From: Mikania micrantha
Lineage: Eukaryota; Streptophyta; Magnoliopsida; Asterales; Asteraceae
Length of the DNA stretch: 64,000 nt
Direction of reading: 5' to 3'
Assembly: GCA_009363875.1 (NCBI GenBank)
Contig: CM018694.1
Location: 248,001-312,000 of the forward strand
The notes beneath the pieces were generated by a model. The model saw only the letters and a list, made by a program, of their open reading frames with translations, was not told where the DNA came from and made no database searches. This document shows, piece by piece, positions 10,529-22,200 of this stretch; the stretch's first letter is position 1; the number at the start of each line of letters is the position of its first letter. The position numbers were made by a program, and so were the translations under genes.

Positions 10529-11579
10529 ATAACAAGGTTTATAACAAAAGGGTTTGTAAAATCCTTTATCAAAAGTGTTTATCCTTCATAAATACATTTG
10601 AGTAAATAATTTCAAAACAGTTCAAAAGTCCCTTATAAAACCTTTTTAATGAAAAGAGTTTAGTAATTGACAAGTAAATTAAAACAGTTGACAATTTCTT
10701 TAAACAATTGATGAATCCCTTGGATTCGTAAGATGAACCTGAAATGTTTATGACTTACACATAACTTGTGTAATGAAACAAGATTGAAATAGCGGTTTTG
10801 ATCACGTGTTCCACCCCAAAACAGTTATAAAACAGTAAAAGAGGGGCTAAAGTTCTCACCTGTCTGCAGTAGACTCTGAACTAAAACAGTTAGCAAGTAG
10901 CAAACAGGACTTCTAACTTGTTCCTATAACATTGTAATCATACATAAGATATAGGATTTATAATTGTATAACTTTGATTCATTGATTGACTTGTGTTCTC
11001 ATGATTTGATTGTTGTGAAAACTTGAATGTTATGCTTTGAATCATTTGATTGATCATGGGTCCAAGAAACTTATGAAATGTTCTTTGATGCAAAATTCTT
11101 ATACATAAAATGATATTTGTTCAAGAATTTGAGAGCCATTGATTACCATTTGTTGTGAAAAGATGTTCAATTGTTTTCAAGTCTTGTGATTGTGAATTTA
11201 TCTTCATGATTGTTATTAAGTCATAACTTAACCAATTCATGATCAATTCACAAGTATTATAAGTCGAGCCCAAAACAATTGGCCTTAGTCCATGTAACCA
11301 TGAGAGTTAGCAAAGGCCATGGGCCACTTACATCTCTATGGACCAATTAGTTATGATATTAGTCCAATCAACATGTAATTAGATAGGGCCTAAGGATTTA
11401 AGTTGGCCATCAATTGTGAATGAAAATCTATGTACGTTCCAAGGTGTCATCGAGCTAATTGAGAGTTTAATGGATCAACCTAACTTCATTGGGCTTACCT
11501 CACACTTATGGGCCTAGTACTAAGGCATTTGGGTCATTTAAGTTGGAGTTGGGCCGAAGAAAAGAGAAGCTGCCATTTT

Positions 11580-12085
11580 GGGCAGCGAACCCTCTTGGGT
11601 TTAGCCTAGGGTTCGCCCCTAACCAAGGGTTCGGTGATGATAGGATGTTCAAGGGTTCGGCCAAGGTATCCCACATGGTTCGGCTAAAATGGAGCCATGC
11701 AGGTTCGTAGATCATCAGGGTTCGGCCGGCTGCATGTCTGAAGGTTCGGTCACTACCAACGAACCATGCAAGGTTCGCAGCTAGTGCTGACTGGACAAGG
11801 GTTCGCTGGGGTTCGGCTTGGGCAGGTGGGTTCGTGACCAGAAGCATCAAAAGGGTTCGGTTGATCATGCCACGAACCATGCAGGGTTCGTGGTTCATTC
11901 GCAGCTTATGCATGGCGACAAGGGTTCGTTTCCTATGGTCCAGCATGGAGGGTTCGTTGGAGATGCCCATGCCCACGAAGGTTCGACTGAAAGGCATGTG
12001 ATGGTTCGTGAGGGTGAACTGGTTCGGCAAGGCTCGTGAGAACATCAAGGGTTCGGCCAGGAAACCCTTATGGGTTCGGCTTCAT
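11580..12085. repeat. GGTTCG word cluster in element B left LTR
   Basis: About 500 bp in which GGTTCG or its complement CGAACC occurs roughly every 20-25 bp, often as CGAACCATGCAGGGTTCG, which is itself a small inverted repeat. It is non-coding. Matching block in the right LTR at 21434-21930. Confidence 0.85.
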
Positions 12086-12500
12086 GCTCCCAGCGAACCT
12101 GTTCATCTGCAACCTCCTCTCATCGAATCCTTCATTTCCAGGCCACGATCTAGACTATCTTATCATCAATCAAGGTTGCTATAAGTGCGACAATAGGAAG
12201 GGTGTGCTAGAACCGGTTATACATCGAGTTTCAACAAAGACACACAAGAAAACCCTAATTCCCGAAACTTCAAGCTCAATTACCTCGAGATTGGCTGGAA
12301 AAATCTGCGAAAATCTTGTACTTTTACGTAGATAATGTTGAGAGCTTCGCGTGGACACCAAGAACGTCGAAATCCGTCGAGTAACGAGCGAGATACGAGC
12401 GTTTAAAGCTTGGTTTTTAGAGAGAGAAAGGGTTTGCGAAAATTATAGAGAGAGAGAGAGGGTTTGGCTGATAAAAATGAAGGAAATGGCCTTCTTTCGG

Positions 12501-12510
12501 GCTTTTATAG
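12501..12510 (-). promoter_or_regulatory. TATA box of element B 3' LTR
   Basis: The minus strand reads CTATAAAAGC. About 75 bp upstream (12560-12580) lies the inverted repeat CGCGTATTTTACGCG; downstream lies a CT-rich leader (GA-rich on plus, 12415-12465). This is the arrangement of a plant pol II core promoter. It sits about 655 bp from the LTR start, giving a U3 of that size. Confidence 0.65.
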
Positions 12511-13162
12511 TCCGGGTAGTGTTCGGGTCCGTTTCGGTCGCTCGGTTCGCGTTTCCGAAACGAAACGCGTATTTTACGCGGTTTTAAATTAAAATTTAGT
12601 GTTAAACTCATTAAAATGATGAGTTTCAAAATTGTAAAAATATAAAATAATTAATTTAATTATTTTACTCTTCGTGTGTTGTCGGATCGTTAAACATTCA
12701 CAATTTACGTGTATACCCGCAATCGCGTACGTTTTCCGATCGTATTAAAATATTTAAAGTCGTTTAATCGTAATTATAAGTTCAACATTCGTATTATTAT
12801 GGATCGTCACCCATAACTATACTCAGTCTCGCTTACAGATTACGATCTTGGTTGAATTAATTAAATGTCATATATTCGTCTCGACACTACGCACTAACAC
12901 TAACCTGTTACACCGAACGAACGCAGTATATGTATAGGGCTCACTCTCGCTGCCCACCACTGTTTCGATATAACAAGTTACTGTTCTTGCCTAGTGAAAT
13001 CGACTGTAATTAAATAATATATACTTGTTTTCTGATTACTAAGATCCTGTAACACACAAGCACACATTATGAACATACTGAAACACATTGATTGAACTGA
13101 AACTGAACAGACACTGTTCTAACACTGTTTACAACTACATGACTATATGCACAAATGTTACA

Positions 13163-13180
13163 GTCTCCCCTAGTTAAGGG
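13163..13180 (-). promoter_or_regulatory. Element B polypurine tract
   Basis: On the minus strand AACTAGGGGAGAC abuts the 3' LTR start TGTAACATTTG. It would prime plus-strand DNA synthesis. Identical tracts flank the 3' LTRs of C and D. Confidence 0.8.
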
Positions 13181-13195
13181 AATTTCGTCCCGAAA

Positions 13196-16100
13196 TTAAC
13201 TAGCCGAAGGTACTGTAAAAAGATGAGGGTACTTAAGCTTCATCTGGTCTTCACGTTCCCAGGTGAACTCAGCACCGCGTTTGCCCTCCCATCGCACTTT
13301 CACGATCGGGATACGGCTGCGTTTAAGTTTCTTGACCCCATGATCCATGATCTCAACTGGACGTTCAATGAATTGCATGTTGTTCTGAATCTGTATGTCT
13401 TCCAGTGGAATCTGAACATCATGATCCGCCAAGCATTTCTTAAGATTCGATACATGAAAAGTATCGTGAACATTGCTTAGCTCCACTGGAAGTTTGAGTT
13501 TGTAGGCTACGGGACCAATCCGTTCCAGGATCTCAAAAGGTCCAACGTACCTTGGTGCAAGTTTCCCTTTCTTCCCGAATCGGACAACGCCTTTCCAGGG
13601 AGAAACTTTGAGTAAGACTCGGTCACCGACTTGAAACTCAAGCGGTTTCCGACGTCGATCAGCATAACTCTTCTGCCGATCTCGTGCGGCCTTAAGCCGT
13701 GACTGAATGATTGTGATCTTGTCTGATGTTTCCTGAATGAGTTCTGGTCCTACGACCTGTGAGTCACCAATCTCGGTCCAACAGACCGGTGATCGGCACT
13801 TTCTACCATATAGAGCTTCGAATGGTGCACATTGAATGCTCGTATGATAGCTATTGTTATATGAAAACTCAATGAGTGGGAGATGAGTGTCCCAACTTCC
13901 ACCGAAGTCAATGACACAAGAACGGAGCATGTCCTCAAGTGTTTGGATAGTCCTCTCACTTTGGCCGTCGGTTTGGGGATGATACGCCGTGCTAAGATTA
14001 ACACGCGTTCCCAAAGCCTTTTGCAATGATTGCCAAAAGCGAGAAGTGAAGCGACTATCACGATCAGATATGATTGATGTTGGAGTACCATGACGTGCAA
14101 TGATTTCGTTGATGTACAATGTGGATAACTTCTCCATCTTGTAATCCTCTCGGATTGGGAGAAAATGAGCAGATTTGGTGAGTCGTCAACGATCACCCAA
14201 ATCGAATCGAAACCTCTCGGAGTTCTCGGCAACTTCGTTATGAAATCCATGGAAATTTGTTCCCATTTCCATTGAGGAATTTCAGGTTGCTGCAGAAGTC
14301 CCGAAGGCTTTTGATGTTCTGCTTTGACCTTTGAACAAGTAAGACATTTTCCCACGTACAGTGCTATGTCCTTCTTCATTCCCGGCCACCAGTAAGATGT
14401 CCTCAAGTCCTGATACATCTTGTCGGCTCCAGGATGAACTGAGTATCGCGACTTATGAGCCTCATCACAGATGAGTGTGCGCAATTCTTCAGACTTTGGA
14501 ATCCAAATGCGGCCGTTGAGATATAACAACCCCTCAACTCGAGGTTCTAGTTTCTTCTCAATACCACAATCCAAGTCTGTCTTGAGTTGATTATCTGTTA
14601 CTACTTGTTGTTGTGCAATACGAATCAAGTCTTTCAAGTTTGGCTGTGTGTTGATCTCCATGGCTCTTACACGAATTGGTTTGACTGGTTCCTTGCGACT
14701 AAGAGCATCCGCCACCACATTGGCTTTACCCGGATGGTAACGAATCTCACAGTCGTAATCAGTTAGAAGCTCAACCCAACGTCGTTGTCTCATGTTGAGT
14801 TCTTTCTGATTGAGAATGTGTTGAAGGCTCTTGTGGTCTGTATAGATAACACATTTAGTACCATACAGGTAGTGTCTCCAAATCTTCAATGCAAAGACCA
14901 CAGCCCCTAACTCAAGGTCATGAGTAGTGTAATTCTTCTCGTGAACCTTAAGTTGTCTTGAAGCATAAGCAATGACCTTGTCCCGTTGCATAAGTACACA
15001 ACCGAGACCAAGGTTTGAAGCATCACAGTAGACAATGAAATCATCACTGCCTTCTGGAAGACTAAGGATAGGGGAATTGCATAACTTCTGTTTAAGAAGT
15101 TGAAATGCATCTTCTGTTTCTGTCCCCATATAAAAGCTTGACTTTTCTGAGTCAATGTAGTGAGTGGCAAGGCTATCTTAGAGAAGTTTGCAATGAATCT
15201 TCTATAATAACCTGCCAGACCCAGAAATGAACAAATCTCTGTTGGAGTAGATGGAGTAGTCCAGTTCTTAATCGCCTCAATCTTCGCTGGATCTACATGT
15301 ATTCCATCCCTGTTTATGACATGTCCTAAGAAGTGAACCTCCTTTAGCCAAAATTCACATTTTGAGAATTTAGCATATAGTTGTTCAGTTTCTTAGTAAC
15401 TCTAAGACTTTCCTCAAATGATCCTCGTGTTCTTGTTCTGACTTGGAATAAATCAGTATATCATCAATGAAGACAATAACAAACTGATCCAAGTATGGCC
15501 TGCAGACTCGATTCATCAAGTCCATGAACACTGCGGGTGCATTGGTCAGCCCAAATGGCATAACCACAAACTCATAGTGTCCATATCGAGTCCTAAATGA
15601 CGTCTTTGGTATATCCTCATCATTTACTCTTAACTGATGATACCCGGATCGTAAATCAATCTTAGAAAAGCAAGTTGCTCCCTGTAATTGATCAAATAGA
15701 TCATCGATCCTAGGTAGAGGATATCTGTTCTTGATTGTTAACTTGTTCAGCTCACGATAATCTATGCACATGCGAAATGAACCGTCTTTCTTTTTGACAA
15801 AGAGAACCGGAGCTCCCCATGGAGAGAAACTCGGTCTTATAAAACCTTTGTCTAGAAGTTCTTGAAGCTGACTAGACAGTTCTTGCATCTCAGACGGTGC
15901 TAACCGATACGGTGACTTCGCCACTGGGTTTGCTCCAGGGACGAGATCAATTCTAAACTCCACTTGTCGGACTGGTGGTAGTCCAGGCAAGTCTTCTGGA
16001 AATACGTCTGGATAGTCTTTGATAACCGGTACGTCTCCAACTGCTTTCTTGTCAGGTTTCTTTTCCACCACGTGAGCTAAGAATGCATAATATTTCTTCT

Positions 16101-16680
16101 TCAGATACTTCCTCGCCTTGATGCACGATACAATCTCAATTCGCGGCAGGGTTTCTCACCGTAGACTATCATCGTTTCGCCGGACGGTAGGGGAATTCGA
16201 ATAAGTTTCTCCGAGCATACGATTTCAGCATTATTCTTAGATAGCCAATCCATTCCTACTACAACTTCGAAGCTTCCGAGAGTCATAGGAATGAGATCGA
16301 TAGAGAAAAGATGGTCATTTAATCTTAGCTCACAAGCATTAATGATGGAATCTACAACTATAGTCTTACCATTCGCTACTTCTACAGTATAGAGAGCAGT
16401 AAGTGTGGATAGTCGCATATTAAGCAAAGAAGCAGTATGAGCAGAGATAAAACTTTTATCAGCACCAGTATCAAATACGATAGAGACATAATGATCATTG
16501 ATAAGAAATGTACCCGTGATGACTGCCGGCTCTTCACGTGCTTCAGCAGTTCCAATAACAAAAGCACGAGCAGCAGCAGTATTGTTGTTGAGTTTTGGAC
16601 ACTGATTTCTGAAGTGTCCTTCTGCTCCACAATTATAACAAGCTCTTCCACCAGCAGCAGTAGAAGTTGTGGTAGTAGGA
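13196..16680 (-). pseudogene. Element B pro-pol: zinc knuckle, protease, RT, RNase H, integrase, chromodomain
   Basis: Order on the minus strand: CCHC knuckle CYNCGAEGHFRNQC (16640-16599), protease with intact DTGA (about 16460), GMDWL, RT with DYRELNK and FIDD, RNase H with YCDASN and IYTDHKS, integrase with HPGADKMYQDL, KCLTC and HPQTDGQSE, and a terminal chromodomain (KVRWEGKRGAEFTW). All catalytic motifs survive. The reading frame is broken by single-base changes near 16136, 15390, 15119 and 14188 relative to element C. The polyprotein would make, copy and insert the element. The stop lies at 13196-13198, 33 bp from the 3' LTR. Confidence 0.9.
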
Positions 16681-16683
16681 AGC

Positions 16684-17245
16684 ACAACTCATGAAATCGA
16701 GTTGTATACTTTGCGTTTTCTCCACTATCTTGCACCAGATTCCACATCTCTACCTCGAGTTTCTTCAGTTCATGACGTGGACAAAACTTTTCCACAAGTA
16801 AGTTCTTGAATCCGTCCCATGGTAAAGCTAGAGCAACTTCACGTCCTCTGGTGTTCTTCTCAGAATTCCACCAGGTGAGCGCGCCTTTGTGAAAAGCGCT
16901 TGGGGCCATCTTGACCTTCAGATTCTCAGGACATCCAGTGAAGTCGAGAATGTCTTCGATGCTTTCCAGCCATTGCAGTAGGCCGGTAGCTCCTTCAGTA
17001 CCAGAGTACTTGGGAGGCTTTGCATCATTGAACTGCTGGAATGTGAAGTTAGCAGTTCCAGTGTGATTAGTGTTGGAATTGTTCGCTGAGTCACTGGTAC
17101 TCCCCCGCAGATTTTGGGTGATATCAGTGACCATGCCCGGGATCACATCCCGCATATGAACAGCGATAGCTCGAGCAATCTTGTTGATCTCATCGTCGTT
17201 GCCACTTGTTGAACCCCCTCCGTTAGGATCACGTCGGGGAGGCAT
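16684..17245 (-). pseudogene. Element B gag, N-terminal part only
   Basis: Starts at MPPRRDPNGGGS (ATG complementary to 17243-17245; an upstream in-frame ATG at 17263 is less likely because element D has only the MPPRR start). The capsid domain is readable up to YTTRFHEL. There a 481-bp deletion relative to element C joins it, out of frame, to sequence just before the last zinc knuckle. Missing are the end of the capsid domain, the Lys-rich segment and the first CCHC knuckle. The fused frame downstream is a Leu-rich artefact. The particle protein could not be made. Confidence 0.88.
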
Positions 17246-17439
17246 TCCACGAATAGAAGCCACAAGTGGGTCAGTAATGAGAATGGATACAATTGAATTT
17301 TCATGATAAGGTCAGTAATATATCCATACTACTAGTATTATCATTCAATTGTAATATGATCCAGTACACGTATAAGTTATCAACTTATTTGCATACTTAT
17401 CATGTGAATATGTACGATGTCTCATGATCTCACCACCAA

Positions 17440-17535
17440 ATCTACACACTGACACTTTCCCGATATACCGAAAACAGCTTATATATAGGGCTCACTCTCG
17501 CTGCCCACCACCGTTTCGATATACCACGATCATGC
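17440..17535 (-). promoter_or_regulatory. Promoter-like cassette next to element B gag
   Basis: The minus strand reads GGTGGTGGGCAGCGAGAG, then CCCTATATATAAGC, then TTTCGGTATATCGGG. The same arrangement occurs in the LTRs and leaders of C and D, and in variant form in E1, E2 and F2. Promoter activity is inferred from the TATA-like core only. Confidence 0.45.
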
Positions 17536-18340
17536 CCTTGCTAGCATTTGGCAACACGTTTGTACTGATTTCCAAGTGTGTTCCATTGATTAAGAATTCC
17601 ATGAATCTTTGATCAACTTGAACTATGATTGATTCCATGATTTAACTATGATTATGTTATGTGTGCACCTTCTAACAATCGTTAACATGTAGAACTAAAT
17701 CATACGTGTGCTCTACACTTTCCCGTTAACCCATGTTAGCAAGTACTAATGATGTAATCACTTAAGAATTTCACTTAAGGTTTACATTGAAGGAATGTTC
17801 ACAACTTGAGTGATTCACCATAATGTCTGGTTCATCCAAGTTTGAATTCCACTATGATTTGATTCACCAATGATTGTATCCCATGTGTTTGTACCCCATG
17901 TGTTTGACCAATGTTCAATGATTCCGGTTGTTCCCGAATCCTCACTTCAAATTCAAGCGCCGAATTTTCCCTGACAAACCAAGATAAGCTTATATATAGG
18001 GTAAGCTCTCACCGACCCACCACTTACCTCAGTCCATCAGCGTTAATCCGCCGTTTGCATTTGAAGCTAAGATTCCAACCCTTGTTTGATTATGATTATC
18101 CCATGATCTCCTCTTGTTCTATGATTATGTTTATGATTGTGTAAACCATGGTCCTTAATTTACTAGAAACTAAGACCTTAGGTTTATGTATATGTGTCCT
18201 AGGTTAATCAACCTAGTTTCCCAATACTTACAGTACTGAGCATAATGATTTCCTGTGAGAACTTCAACTAAAGAATACTGTTACACAGATTCTAAGTTAT
18301 AAAGTTCCTATGATAATGAATCCATGATAATGATAACAAT

Positions 18341-18990
18341 GACAAGGATTTCAAATCTAAGTTCTAAATTAATAGACCTCAACCTTTGAATTCCTATAGT
18401 GATATGACAAGGATCTCAAATCCAAGTTCTAAGTTAATAGATCTTGACCTTTGAATCCTATAATGAATATGACAAGGATCTCAAATCCAAGTTCTAAATT
18501 AATAGATCTTGACCTTTGAATCCTATAATGAATATGACAAGGATCTCAAATCCAAGTTCTAAATTAATAGATCTTGACCTTTGAATCCTATAATGAATAT
18601 GACAAGGATCTCAAATCCAAGTTCTAAATTAATAGATCTTGACCTTTGAATCCTATAATGAATATGACAAGGATCTTAGATCAAAGATACTAAATTAATA
18701 GATCTTTGCCTCTAAATCCCATAATGAATACGACAAGGATCTTAGATCAAAGATACTAAATTAATAGATCTTTGCCTCTAAATCCCATAATGAATACGAC
18801 AAGGATCTTAGATCAAAGATACTAAATTAATAGATCTTTGCCTCTAAATCCCATAATGAATATGACAAGAAATTCATATCAAAGATACTGATAATACAGA
18901 TCTTTGCCTCTGAATTTCTATAATGATCTCTGTGTGAGAATTTCAGATCAAGGATACTAAGAATATAGATCCTTGCCTCTGAAATCCTTA
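18341..18990. repeat. 65/66-bp tandem array in element B leader
   Basis: Units starting GACAAGGAT occur at 18341, 18406, 18471, 18536, 18601 (65-bp type with CTCAAATCCAAG), then 18666, 18732, 18798 (66-bp type with CTTAGATCAAAG), then 18864 and degenerate copies. There are two sub-types in separate blocks. The same array is in C at 57102-57750, and a shorter diverged one in D near 30060-30330. Confidence 0.93.
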
Positions 18991-19236
18991 AATGCATATG
19001 TGTGAGAATTTAATCCGGTTTCTAAAATTATAGAATTCCGGTTCAAATTCTTTGACTCGATGTCTAATCTTAGAAGAATGTCCCTAAGATCTTTCAAGCT
19101 TATTGTAGACTTAATGCTCACTTAAGTTACTTAGATCCTAAGTATCCTCAAGCCTATAGCACTTAGTCCTATTGGGTAGCTTAGGTTATAGTCTAGGTCA
19201 TTAAACATTGGGTTTTTCCTAGTTCTCTACAACCTT

Positions 19237-19250
19237 GGCTCTGATACCAA
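19237..19250 (-). promoter_or_regulatory. Element B primer binding site (tRNA-iMet)
   Basis: Minus strand TTGGTATCAGAGCC, two bases from the end of the 5' LTR (19253). Confidence 0.92.
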
Positions 19251-19252
19251 CC

Positions 19253-22200
19253 TGTCACACCCCTGCGCCGCGTGCGGAATCCACGGCGCGGTGACGTATG
19301 AACAGTTGAATCATGCACAAGTATTGAATAAGAACAACCACAATGGATTACTACATTTCATAATGTTTAGACAGTTGATTAGTTACAGACAATCTATCTA
19401 CCAAAAGTAAGACAACTACAGACCCAAAATATAGTTTACAAAATAAGACTCCAAACAAGACAATTAAACATTTAGGATTTAGTGAGTTTCTATTCCATCC
19501 TAGCATGTTTCTTCATCTTGTTCTATCTTAGAATGGTCTCCTTAGTTGTCCCTGAGAATGTCTTAAACCTGATTACCTGAAACACGTGAAAAGTAACTGT
19601 CAACTACAGACGTAGTTGGTGAGAACAATAGGTTTAAACATTTGTAAACATGAGTTATATGACATAAGACATAGGTAAGTTAAAGCATCATAAGATTCAC
19701 ACGGATGAGCTGCAACCCAAACTAACATCAAGTAAGAAAATGAGTGTAAACAGTCCAATCACTGTTCGCACGACAGCCGATAATATCAAGTCCCAAACCA
19801 CGTTTGGAGTTAGATAATACGTCAGCAGTTTTGATAACCATATGACACCAGACCTGCAGTTGGCTTTTAAAAGCAAGTTTAAAAGCCAACTCCATCCTGG
19901 ATAAGAAAACTATGACACCAGACCTGCAGTTAGCTTTTAAAACAAATTTAAAAGCTAACTCCATCCTGGATAAGAAACAATGTGTCCGCTTTCCCTTGTT
20001 GTGATCACCCAGTACTAACGCTAATGAATATGATACTTGATGGGTTTATAAGTTTGTTTACAACAATGGACACCATGTTTTCTGAATCTTACTTTAACCG
20101 GATGTGTTAATGTCTTATTGAAAACCTGGATTTAACTCCACGAGTTGAATCCTTTGTTTATGTAACATGAAATGAATCTCTTGATTTGAATACCATGATG
20201 TGAACAACTTGACTTGAATACCATGTTTTGCACCACTTGATTTGAATACCATGTTTTGAACCACTTGATTTGAATACCATGTTTTGAACCACTTGATTTG
20301 AATACCATGTTTTGAACCAATGAATTTGAGTACCATATTGTGAACCACTTGTTTTGAATACCATGATGTGATGACCTTGTGTAATAACAAGGTTTATAAC
20401 AAAAGGGTTTGTAAAATCCTTTATCAAAAGTGTTTATCCTTCATAAATACATTTGAGTAAATAATTTCAAAACAGTTCAAAAGTCCCTTATAAAACCTTT
20501 TTAATGAAAAGAGTTTAGTAATTGACAAGTAAATTAAAACAGTTGACAATTTCTTTAAACAATTGATGAATCCCTTGGATTCGTAAGATGAACCTGAAAT
20601 GTTTATGACTTACACATAACTTGTGTAATGAAACAAGATTGAAATAGCGGTTTTGATCACGTGTTCCACCCCAAAACAGTTATAAAACAGTAAAAGAGGG
20701 GCTAAAGTTCTCACCTGTCTGCAGTAGACTCTGAACTAAAACAGTTAGCAAGTAGCAAACAGGACTTCTAACTTGTTCCTATAACATTGTAATCATACAT
20801 AAGATATAGGATTTATAATTGTATAACTTTGATTCATTGATTGACTTGTGTTCTCATGATTTGATTGTTGTGAAAACTTGAATGTTATGCTTTGAATCAT
20901 TTGATTGATCATGGGTCCAAGAAACTTATGAAATGTTCTTTGATGCAAAATTCTTATACATAAAATGATATTTGTTCAAGAATTTGAGAGCCATTGATTA
21001 CCATTTGTTGTGAAAAGATGTTCAATTGTTTTCAAGTCTTGTGATTGTGAATTTATCTTCATGATTGTTATTAAGTCATAACTTAACCAATTCATGATCA
21101 ATTCACAAGTATTATAAGTCGAGCCCAAAACAATTGGCCTTAGTCCATGTAACCATGAGACTTAGCAAAGGCCATGGGCCACTTACATCTCTATGGACCA
21201 ATTAGTTATGATATTAGTCCAATCAACATGTAATTAGATAGGGCCTAAGGATTTAAGTTGGCCATCAATTGTGAATGAAAATCTATGTACGTTCCAAGGT
21301 GTCATCGAGCTAATTGAGAGTTTAATGGATCAACCTAACTTCATTGGGCTTACCTCACACTTATGGGCCTAGTACTAAGGCATTTGGGTCATTTAAGTTG
21401 GAGTTGGGCCGAAGAAAAGAGAAGCTGCCATTTTGGGCAGCGAACCCTCTTGGGTTTAGCCTAGGGTTCGCCCCTAACCAAGGGTTCGGTGATGATAGGA
21501 TGTTCAAGGGTTCGGCCAAGGTATCCCACATGGTTCGGCTAAAATGGAGCCATGCAGGTTCGTAGATCATCAGGGTTCGGCCGGCTGCATGTCTGAAGGT
21601 TCGGTCACTACCAACGAACCATGCAAGGTTCGCAGCTAGTGCTGACTGGACAAGGGTTCGCTGGGTTCGGCTTGGGCAGGTGGGTTCGTGACCAGAAGCA
21701 TCAAAAGGGTTCGGTTGATCATGCCACGAACCATGCAGGGTTCGTGGTTCATTCGCAGCTTATGCATGGCGACAAGGGTTCGTTTCCTATGGTCCAGCAT
21801 GGAGGGTTCGTTGGAGATGCCCATGCCCACGAAGGTTCGACTGAAAGGCATGTGATGGTTCGTGAGGGTGAACTGGTTCGGCAAGGCTCGTGAGAACATC
21901 AAGGGTTCGGCCAGGAAACCCTTATGGGTTCGGCTTCATGCTCCCAGCGAACCTGTTCATCTGCAACCTCCTCTCATCGAATCCTTCATTTCCAGGCCAC
22001 GATCTAGACTATCTTATCATCAATCAAGGTTGCTATAAGTGCGACAATAGGAAGGGTGTGCTAGAACCGGTTATACATCGAGTTTCAACAAAGACACACA
22101 AGAAAACCCTAATTCCCGAAACTTCAAGCTCAATTACCTCGAGATTGGCTGGAAAAATCTGCGAAAATCTTGTACTTTTACGTAGATAATGTTGAGAGCT

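Larger units (their letters stand above)
9399..13162 (-). repeat. Element B 3' LTR (3,764 bp)
   Basis: TGTCACACCCC...AATGTTACA. It contains two tandem hairpins (10004-10106), a seven-copy 28-bp array (10333-10528), a GGTTCG-rich block (11580-12085), a GA-rich tract and a TATA box (complement of 12501-12510). The fragments of open frame inside it (for example repeated GIQIKWFKTWYSNQ-like peptides) are by-products of the tandem repeats. Confidence 0.93.
17246..19236 (-). other. Element B 5' leader (about 2 kb)
   Basis: Non-coding. Contains two promoter-like cassettes with TATATATA (at 17480-17490 and 17991-18000) and a 65/66-bp tandem array (18341 to about 18990). The nearer TATATATA is about 235 bp upstream of the gag ATG. 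The leader is nearly identical to that of element C (57997-56007), although their LTRs differ clearly. Confidence 0.8.

Noticed and set aside
10260..10572. Overlapping open frames with repeated KHGIQIKWFKTWYSNQ-like peptides
   Set aside because: They are produced by the 28-bp tandem array read in three frames; no start context, no domain, and the same in every LTR copy.
11506..12048. 180-codon open frame in the element B LTR
   Set aside because: Made of repeated GGTTCG/CGAACC words (peptides such as RTL, EPCMVRG). It is cut in the right LTR of the same element by a one-base indel, so it is not conserved.
11580..12085. GGTTCG clusters as RNA polymerase III B boxes (GGTTCGANNCC)
   Set aside because: Only the first six or seven bases match, the CC end is almost never present, and no A box lies at proper spacing. 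Not tRNA- or SINE-derived as far as I can see.
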